DNA of 64,000 nt, from positions 42,733,342-42,797,341 of the forward strand of contig OX104124.1 in NCBI GenBank assembly GCA_944474755.1. Reading direction: 5' to 3'. The position numbers were made by a program, and so were the translations under genes. How positions within the stretch are numbered: position 1 is the stretch's first letter; each line of letters begins with the position of its first letter. Positions 56,172-64,000 of this stretch are shown here, piece by piece. Source of the stretch: Limnoperna fortunei (Eukaryota > Mollusca > Bivalvia > Mytilida > Modiolidae). The notes beneath the pieces were generated by a model. That model had not been told where the DNA came from. It did no database searches and saw only the letters and a program-made list of their open reading frames with translations.

Positions 56172-57369
56172 AGCTCACCTGGATTGAAGGTTCGTGTGAG
56201 CTTTTGCCATCACTTGGCGTCCCTCATCCGTTGTAAACTTTAAAAAAAAATCTCCTCTGAAACCACTGGGCCATTTTTTTCAAACTTGGCCACAATCATC
56301 CTTAGGGTTCCTAGTTTCAAATTTTTAACCAGGGTGTTGATCAACAGACAAAGATGGCCACTGTTACTAAAAATATTAACATGGGTGTCAACAGTGTTGG
56401 CTCAACACACATGATGTTTTTGATCATTATCTAAAAAATTATAATAGCTATAAAGAAAACCGTTACTTCAAATTGATCAGCACATTATGGTGTACAATAG
56501 TTGTTATTAGTGTGAAGTTGTGTATTAGCTTCTTGTAGGAGTTATTGCCCTTTAATGACAATTTTTGACAAAATTTTTGGTATTTACAATATAACTTGAA
56601 AACTATAAGAGGTAGATTGAAACTGTAAAGTGCAAAAATGATCAGCAATAAAGGCCCTACAATTCACTTAATTGGTCTGAAATTGTCAGATGACTCCTTC
56701 TATTAGTTATTGCCCATAAATGACAATTTTTTATGAATTTTTCTGTTTTTGTCCTGTAACTTAAAAACCATAACAGCTAGAGTGAAACTGTTAATAGCAA
56801 AAATGATCGGCAATTAAAGCCCTACAATTCACTTAATTGGTCTGAAATTGTCAGATGACTCCTTATACACATGTAGGAGTTATTGCCCTTATGAGAATTT
56901 TGTTAATGAAATTTGCCATTTTTGTCCTGTATCTTGAAAACTATAGCAACTAGATTGAAACTGTAAAATTGCACAAATGATCAGCAATCAAGGCCTACAA
57001 AAGATTACTTAGTCCAAAATTGCAAGATGACTCTGTATAGGAGTTATTGCCCTTTAATTATGAATTTGGACAAATGATCAGTTTTTGTATTATAAATTAG
57101 TTTATAACACACCTAGAGTAAAACTGTAAATGTCTAAATTACCCTAAAGGACAAGGTGTACAAACCATTTAATTTTCCAAAATTGTCTGATGGCACCTTA
57201 TAGGAGTTATTGTACTTAAATAAAATGTTTGAAGAAATGTTTAGTTTTTGCACAGTAACTTAAAAGCTATAACAACTAGACTGAAACTGTAAATTTCTAA
57301 AATTTAAATAAAGTTAAACTCATTTGGGTTCCAGGTGAGCAATTACATGCTCCTGGGAGCCTCTAGTTA
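56172..57369 (-). mobile_element. Long dispersed repeat (copy 3), about 1.2 kb
   Basis: It begins TAGCTCACCTGGATTG and ends CCAGGTGAGCAATTACATGC and CTCCTGGGAGCCTCTAG, the same ends as the 25222 element in inverse orientation. Five internal units of about 160-200 bp repeat AGGAGTTATTGCCCTT, ACTAGATTGAAACTG and CAAAATTGTCAGATGACTC. Confidence 0.75.
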
Positions 57370-58429
57370 TAATCAGTTTGGCAAATCCTTCTGCATTGGG
57401 AATTGCAGAAAATTGGGTAAAAAATATGGTTTTTGTCGTTGGGAATAGGGCCGAATATCCGCCCTAAAATAAAGGGGGTTAGGCAGGAAAATTCCTGGAT
57501 GTTAGGTCCCTACACCAGATGTTCTTTGGTCTGCCTCGTTTGCAATCTCCTTGAGGTTCCATTCTAGTGCCTGTTCGTCACATTGCTGCTGTTCTTTCTC
57601 AATGTGTGACCAATCCATTTCCACCTTCTTTCTATGATTGTTCTTTCAATAGGCTCTTGTTTTCTTTATTTCCACAATCTACATTACATTCTGTAGTTAA
57701 GGCTGTAAAATGACCAAAGCTGAATAACAACCTATAATGATCACTCATTGGATGTTATATGACAGTATAACTGTACTACTAATAAAGTTTATTGAAAATG
57801 GTCATGAAGTGTGCTGATAAATGATGTATTAGACCTTAGTACACCTTAATTAGTCTAAAGAGTGAACAGAATTTTAGGGGAGTAACATTGGAGGAAACCA
57901 TCCCTCCACTCTGCTCTATCTCCTCTGCGATGAGTTGAAAAATGGCATTTTGCTGCAACTGCACAGTATGTAATTATACCAACTCTTAAGACAGTTGATA
58001 GAGTATTTCCATCAGGAGACTCTGGCAGAACAGGAGACTCCGGCAGAAATTCGGTACAGATGTTAGAATTCAGAATCTTGTTCATCTCCTTTTGTAAAAC
58101 CTACTGTCGGATAAATACTTTATAAAACAGAAAAAGTCAATTAAACATTAAAAATATACTTGTGCATAGGAGCAAAATTTCTGTACAAATTAATGTTTGA
58201 AAACTTCTTAAACATGTGTTAAAGCCATGTTCATTTAATTTTACAATACTTGTGATTGTGTGCAAGCATATTTCTATCAAAGTCGAGTAAAGAGTAATAT
58301 TTATTTTAAGTCGGTGCACATGTAACGAAATAATATAAGCTCCATAATCCTTTTAAACCGACATGATTTGGATATATACTAGTAGGCTGTTTATAGTGTA
58401 ACTTAACAGGACTTAAATTTTATCCTGCT
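57370..58429. other. Gene-free stretch
   Basis: The text at 57500-57660 (GGTCTGCCTCGTTTGCAATC, AATGTGTGACCAATCCATTT) resembles the 3' part of a LINE reverse-transcriptase unit, but I cannot establish a frame. Confidence 0.35.
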
Positions 58430-58672
58430 TTCTCTCCCAATCAAAACTGGATGCCAGGGCTCACCACACTGGGCGAAGTGGGCGACAAAGTCGCCCCACT
58501 AGGACCTGAAGTCGCCCTAAGGCGCCTCAAAAGCGAAGTCGAAGTCGCCCTGTCATTTCCCTTAAGTCGCCCGATGGTTCGCATAAGATACTTGTAAATC
58601 CGATGCCATGATATATATTGAGCTGAAAAATTGCTGAAATTGGCGTTAATCAACATTCAGACAAACAAAGAA
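58430..58672 (+). mobile_element. SINE 3' part with a 150-bp insertion
   Basis: TCTCCCAATCAAAACTGGAT, then after the insertion CGATGCCATGATATATATTG and AGCTGAAAAATTGCTGAAAT. The insert (about 58455-58600) starts CAGGGCTCACCACACTGG, is rich in AAGTCGCCC words and is flanked by GATGC on both sides. Confidence 0.65.
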
Positions 58673-59989
58673 AGCAAATGTAATGATTGCAGTATAAAAT
58701 TAAAAAATAACCATGGTGATAAATTTTATTTTTTCTGTAAGATTATAAACCACCAACAAAAAATGGAAGAGATACACATAGTTCTTGGTATAACCTCGGC
58801 CAGATTTAACTATGTTCATCAGTTTGCTGGCTTGTTTGATGAATATTTTTTAATCAATTATAAAATAAGCTACCAATGTAGATGTCTTCTTGTTACCTGG
58901 TTAAACAAATCTGTATTGATTTTTAATGCTATAGACAATAATGGATTTCTACCATTATATGGTAAGTTGTTATGAAATAAAACACTTTGATGACATCTTG
59001 TATCAGTACTGGTTTTATCTGGATGTATCACAAGGGTTGAGTGATAATGAAAAAATTAAGAAAAATTGAAACTGATTTCTTTGAATCCTCAATTTTTTGT
59101 TTATAATTGTTGTCAACCTAAATTTTTTTTGCAAGTTTTATTATCCAGAATTGTTTCTGAAAAAAATACTTGGACGTTGATTGTGTCTTATAGTATAACT
59201 GTCATAGGATTGATTTGGACATCTAATATTTTATAAATCTTTTATATTTTATTTCCTCTTCAGAAAGCATATTCTAGTAGCCTTAAATTACCAAACTTGT
59301 CACCCATTTTGATTTGATCAACTTTACAAAATTTCATATTTGTATGCTAATCTGCAATTAACCGTTAGCAATTTTTGTTTCCGTCTCCTAGCTCAGTCAC
59401 AAATTTTGTGGATTTGTTCATAAATGTCTTCGTTTAGTTTACTGCACATTTTTATAAACAAACTCTCGTAAGCCTCAAGTTATACAGTGTTCAAGGCATG
59501 AACATTTAGTTTGCTTTCATCCTGTTTATAATCTAAAAATAGTAAATTTAAAACAAAGAATTCACTACTGAGTCGATATAATACAATTAAAAAAACTTTC
59601 TAATGATGACACGAATATGACAGAAATAGCATTGTTTTTCAGGAAGTTTTGTCATCAAATAATTCTGAAGTTGTTATTGAAGCCAATTTGATGATAATCT
59701 GTGAATAAAATACAATTGGAGATGTTTACAGTTAGGAAAATGGCAGCACGTGTCGTTGCACATTTTTCCAATTTTATAGCAGAAAATTAGGTATTATTTG
59801 TTGGACTAATAGAGCCATAGTTTTTTGTCAATATTTATTATTTTATGATTAACTTGTCATATTGTAACCATCATTTATCTGCACACTTCATCTAGCTTTT
59901 AAAAAATTTAACTTGCAGGGACTTAAATCATGAAGGTTCCTTATCACTTTGTGTGGTTTAAAGGGGGATGATTTAATCCTCATCTCCGG
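58673..59989. other. Gene-free stretch
   Basis: An open frame at 58631-58975 (plus strand) begins in the SINE and has no family resemblance. Nothing else recognised. Confidence 0.4.
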
Positions 59990-60310
59990 TGGCGGATAGG
60001 GGAGACCCTCTCGTTGGGGGGTTGTCAGGAAAGCCTGACGCGGACAGTAGTGGGTAACGTGTTTGGAGAGTGCCACGCTCCTTGCACGATAAAGATCCCT
60101 TTTGTAGATTTTGAAAAAATAGTAGGCTCATTGTAGCTGCTACAAAAGGCTAAATTTTCGGCCCTTACCCAAAACTCCATACTTTTCCAGTGGCAGTCAA
60201 AATTCTATTTGCTGTGACCCATCCCACCCCCATTTTCCGTTGATTTATTGTTTGTTTACTTGTTTCCGTCCTGAATATAGCTGAAATACAGCTCGCTGGA
60301 TGTAAAGCAT
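59990..60310 (+). mobile_element. Second SINE-like family
   Basis: TCCGGTGGCGGATAGGGGAG, CTCCTTGCACGATAAAGATC, CAGTGGCAGTCAAAATTC, GTGACCCATCCCACCC and GTTTACTTGTTTCCGTCCTG, ending ATATAGCTGAAATA. A shorter copy lies at 45068. The end resembles the AGCTGAAA end of the main SINE. Confidence 0.6.
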
Positions 60311-60499
60311 ACATCAATCATAGGGTTCAAAGTTGTTTCACATTTTGTTGATGTTGTTTTTGTAAAATACAGGTACATTATTTTTGTTATTAATTTTAAA
60401 TATTTTACTAATTCATTTTAGAAGGATTACCCAGGAAAATGTTTAATTAGGATGTTTACTTGTCATTTTGAGTTCTCGCTAAATAGTTAATTAAGTTAA

Positions 60500-61213
60500 T
60501 TGTCACACATGTTAATTTAGCACTTAAGTTTTATTAATTAAGTTTCTCAGATAAAGGTAAATTAATTTAATTTGGAATTTAAAATCAAATCCTCTATAAT
60601 CCTTTTGAATACATGTTCATTTGTCAGTTTTAATATTTTAGTATAAAAAGAGTTAGAAAATTGTAGAATGAGAGAAGTAGAAGAGTAGAAGATTACTATA
60701 CGAGATTAGTAGATAAGTACTGCTAGTAGAAAACAGTATTAGAGTTAGCCGCATACACAAGACTGTTAGTGAAACAGAGACGTCAACGGTGGAACCAAAA
60801 ACAGTTAGCACAACATCGCAGCTGGATGGTCAACTGGTTTTAATGGTATATGGTTACAAAGGACCTGCCGTCAGTCTACCAGTACCACACCTGACTTGGC
60901 TCATCTGAACACACAATACAGGAGAAGTGCTGACTCAACCGACAACTGCAGTATTTAGAGTGACATACAAATTCTTTAGGACATTTTATACACATTGACA
61001 ATTGATTTGTTTACATTTTGTGCTATTTCATTTTGAACTTGTTTTATTTTTGGCTATTTATTCTTTGTTAAATTAAATTGTTACAAATTTTGGTTGCTGA
61101 GTTATAGCTGTGCTTTGCCATATTTACGTCTAAGTTCTAGACTGACCCCCTGTTTGCTGAGGGCTATCGCATGCAGAGCTAATTCCCCATGGCTTATTCT
61201 GGCATGCAACCTG
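60500..61213 (+). mobile_element. Possible solo LTR
   Basis: The stretch starts TGTCACACATG and ends CTCTCGGTGACACA, with TATAAAAAG at 60642 in a promoter-like position. No convincing target duplication and no internal region were seen, so the call is tentative. Confidence 0.25.
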
Positions 61214-61867
61214 GCTCTCGGTGACACATCCAATCAATCAATTTAAGAAGTATTTGAAGATTACCTCCCTTGGTTAGCTATGGTTATACCTCTTAAATAT
61301 TAAATCTTGTAGCGCTTTTTCTCAACTTTTAGTTAATTTTACAAGTATAGCCATTTGCAAGACATTTGGTATATATTTATTTTATTAGAGTTATAAAATT
61401 AAGGTCAAGTTCTGTCTGATGTTTTTTTTAATCAAATCTGGTACATACAGTATTAAGTATGCCTTTTAATCCCCTGTTAATAATTTGGATGCACATATAC
61501 AAAATTATGTTTTATCACAAGTTAAAAGAAGAAAATCTGAAACCTTTGAATTGTCTTTAAATTCTGTGTTGAAACATTAATTATGTCATGAACTCGTGTT
61601 CCATTACAAATATCATTTTTCACTATATAATTATGTCCCACTTGTACGAATAATCATACCCTTGTTTTTTTATTTATATTTTTATCGTGAGGGTACGAAA
61701 CTCCCATTACCTGTAATAATTGAACACTCATGACACTTTAATGTCACAATGCAGTTGCATATACATGTATAATCAATCCAGTCTACTGTCAGAAAACTAC
61801 GTAGAAAAAAGCAAAAGTGCAAAAAACTGGTCCTTCATATACATAATGAAATGTTTTCGTTAATCAG
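61214..61867. other. Probable intron upstream of the 61.9-kb exon
   Basis: No element recognised. It ends with the acceptor-like GTTTTCGTTAATCAG at 61867. Confidence 0.4.
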
Positions 61868-61965
61868 GACAAACAGTAAAAACATGCTACCAAGGAGAAA
61901 ACCGTCATGACTGAGTCTTCTCCACAGAAAAGGGAAATCTTAGAAGAGAGACAGCAAGCCTTAAG
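61868..61965 (+). CDS. First coding exon of an unrecognised gene
   Basis: After the acceptor-like TTCGTTAATCAG comes a leader and an ATG at 61907. It encodes MTESSPQKREILEERQQAL and two more bases, then TTAAG|GTAGGA, a good donor in phase 2. Coding positions are 61907-61965. The peptide is polar, charged and probably helical (KREILEERQQAL), which fits the start of many coiled-coil or adaptor proteins; I cannot name it from 19 residues. Support comes from ATG plus donor plus the fact that the array that follows has copied exactly this donor, as happens in FBXO10. The rest of the gene should lie beyond 62.85 kb or outside the window. Confidence 0.55.
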
Positions 61966-62852
61966 GTAGGACGATTCCTTATTTATACCCCCTTCCTGGC
62001 CCTAGGGTAGGACGATTCCTTATTTATACCCCCTTCTTCGCCCTAGGGTAGGACGATTCCTTATTTATACCCCCTTCCTTGACCTAGGGTAGGACCATTT
62101 CTTTATACCCCTTCCTCGCCCTAGGGTAGGACCATTCCTTATTTATACCCCCTTCTTCGCCCTAGGGTAGGATGATTCCTTATTTATACCCCCTTCCTTG
62201 CCCTAGGGTAGGACCATTTCTTATTTATACCCCCTTCCTCGCCCTAGGGTAGGACGATTCCTTATTTATACCCCCTTCCTTGCCCTAGGGTAGGAGCATT
62301 TCTTATTTATACCCCCTTCCTCACCCTAGGGTAGGACCATTCCTTATTTATACCCCCTTCCTCGCCCTAGGGTAGGACCATTCCTTATTTATACCCGCTT
62401 CCTCGCCCTAGGGTAGGACCATTTCTTATTTATACCCCCTTCCTCGCCCTAGGGTAGGACCATTCCTTATTTATACCCCCTTCCTTGCCCTAGGGTAGGA
62501 CCATTCCTTATTCTTCCTTGTCCTAGGGTAGGGCCATTCCTTATTTATACCACCTTCCTCGCCCTAGGGTAAGACCATTCCTTATATATACCTTCTTCCT
62601 CGCCCTAGGGGAGGACGATTCCTTATTTATACCCCCTTCCTCGCCCTAGGGTAGGACGATTCCTTATTTATACCTCCTTCCTTGCCCTAGGGTAAGACCA
62701 TTCCTTATTTACACCCCCTTCCTCGCCCTAGGGTAGGACGATTCCTTATTTATACCTCCTTCCTTGCCCTAGGGTAGGGTCATTCCTTATTTATACCCCC
62801 TTCCTCGCCCTAGGGTAGGACCATTCCTCATTTATACCCCCTTCCTCGCCCA
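61958..62852 (+). repeat. 41-bp tandem array, about 21 copies, built from the 61.9-kb splice donor
   Basis: GGTAGG recurs at 61965, 62006 and 62047 and continues at about 41 bp. The first copy is the exon donor GCCTTAAG|GTAGGACG; later units have GCCCTAGG|GTAGGACG followed by ATTCCTTATTTATACCCCCT and TCCTC. So each unit keeps about 8 exon-end bases and 33 intron bases. A few units are shortened (62097, 62500). Confidence 0.93.
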
Positions 62853-63369
62853 ACCTCAGTAGTAGGTGTTGTATCGTACACCAATTACATTTAACATTGA
62901 TGAGTCCATTTTGATTTTCTATTAAGTAACTTACGACAATTACAGTGGTTTTTTTTCTAAAATCCGTACTTGCATTTTGTATGGGTACTATGCAATTGGC
63001 ATTGAGTAGCTCTGGGATGATTTTTTGGGAAAAAGATTGGATTTAAGTATTTGCTCAGGTTTCAACTTTGTACAACTCTTTTAAAAGATTCTTATGTGGA
63101 AAATGAGTGGGATTGCCAAATACTATTTATAGGATTGGTACTAGTACTGTCAACACTGTGATTGGGATCCGAAAGTTGTACTAATCCTCAAAGTGGAGTG
63201 AAACAATGAGAAAATTTTCTGTAGCATTCTTAGATTGGAACTGAAGCTTTTTCCATTTCAAAAGGTGCAACATACAATTTTAAAATGGCGAAAGATAATT
63301 TAGGATGTACTGAGTATTCAGGGTTCAGTTTCCTATGTTTTGGACTTGTTTCCTTGTATGACTGTGCAT
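62853..63369. other. Probable intron, nothing recognised
   Basis: No exon could be supported here. Confidence 0.4.
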
Positions 63370-63742
63370 TAAAATGATTATCTAGGTATTTCACTGATTT
63401 CAATATGCATGAAACTGGTTTCCTGTGTATTTGACAGATTTTACTTTGTATTAGACTTGTTTCCCTGTGTATTAGACCAATTTTACTATGTATTAGACTG
63501 GTTTCCCTGTGTATTAGACCATTTCACTATGTATTAGACTGGTTTCCCGGTGTATTAGACCATTTCACTATGTACAAGACTGGTTTCCCTGTGTATTAGA
63601 CCATTTCAATATGTATAAGACTGGTTTCCCTGTGTATTAGACACATTTCACTATGTACTAGTATTAGACTGGTTTCCCTGTGTATTTGACTGGTTTCCTT
63701 GTGTAGAAGACTTATTTCCCTGTGTATTAGACTGGTTTCATC
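63370..63742. repeat. Minisatellite, about 39-bp dimer
   Basis: TTAGACTGGTTTCCCTGTGT alternates with ATTAGACCATTTCACTATGT, about nine dimers or single units of 19-20 bp. Older and more diverged than the other arrays. Confidence 0.88.
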
Positions 63743-64000
63743 AAGTAACCACACTGTCTAATGTACCATTTGTGTTCAGTATACATGTATATGTACATGT
63801 AGCTTATACAAAAAGATTTTTTTCTAAAATTAAATGTTACTCACTGAGAATGAATAATTTGTTTTTTAGCATATTGCTGGGCACTATGGGACATTTTAGT
63901 TGTAATTTATATTGAGTACAACATCAAAGACGAAATGTGTGCTTTGTTATATCTTGTTCTGTTAAAAAGATAAGACAAGACAATGAAACAAAATCCTGAT
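63743..64000. other. Right edge, nothing recognised
   Basis: AT-rich with GTATACATGTATATGTACAT near 63779. Confidence 0.4.

Noticed and set aside
9700..58672. tRNA genes at each GGCCGAGTGGTTAAGG
   Set aside because: They are heads of SINEs, with mismatched stems and a constant SINE body after them.

Overview
The window looks like nuclear DNA of a marine bivalve or a related lophotrochozoan. It is AT-rich, has spliced genes and long introns, carries many copies of a tRNA-derived SINE, several families of cut-and-paste elements and a LINE tail, and has an intronless small heat-shock gene with two alpha-crystallin domains. I saw nothing bacterial.

The left half (about 326-31648, minus strand) is most of one gene, an orthologue of the F-box / parallel beta-helix protein FBXO10. 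I could assemble ten coding exons by eye. Every join keeps the reading frame across AG/GT junctions and together they give 903 codons. The protein runs from an N-terminal F-box, through a conserved 'F-box plus start of beta-helix' block, a long low-complexity linker, and then into the beta-helix repeats. The C-terminal exons lie beyond base 1. From the known family it should be the substrate receptor of an SCF-type ubiquitin ligase.

The main discovery is what has happened at this gene's exon-intron borders. At three borders, and at a fourth in an unrelated gene near 61.9 kb, a short segment that straddles the splice junction has been amplified into a tandem array. At exon 10 (3' splice site) there are about 99 copies of a 93-bp unit over 9.2 kb, each with a branch-point-like motif, the acceptor AG and the first 49 exon bases. 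At exon 6 there is a 41-bp acceptor unit, at exon 7 a 41-bp donor unit (10 copies), and at 61.97 kb a 41-bp donor unit (about 21 copies). Three of the four have the same 41-bp period although their sequences are unrelated. The same introns also hold ordinary minisatellites of 31, 35 and about 146-159 bp.

The middle (31.6-41.3 kb) holds the 5' end of FBXO10, fold-back elements, a LINE 3' fragment broken by a PIF/Harbinger-like element that carries an 88-codon ORF, and a complete small heat-shock protein gene at 39966-40658 with a TATA box and a poly(A) signal.

The right part (41.3-61.8 kb) is gene-poor. It contains SINEs, hAT-like short elements with 5-6 bp target duplications, three copies of a long dispersed repeat, and stretches in which I see nothing. 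Near the right end an exon with an initiator ATG (61907-61965) begins a plus-strand gene that I cannot name, and its donor site opens into a 41-bp minisatellite.
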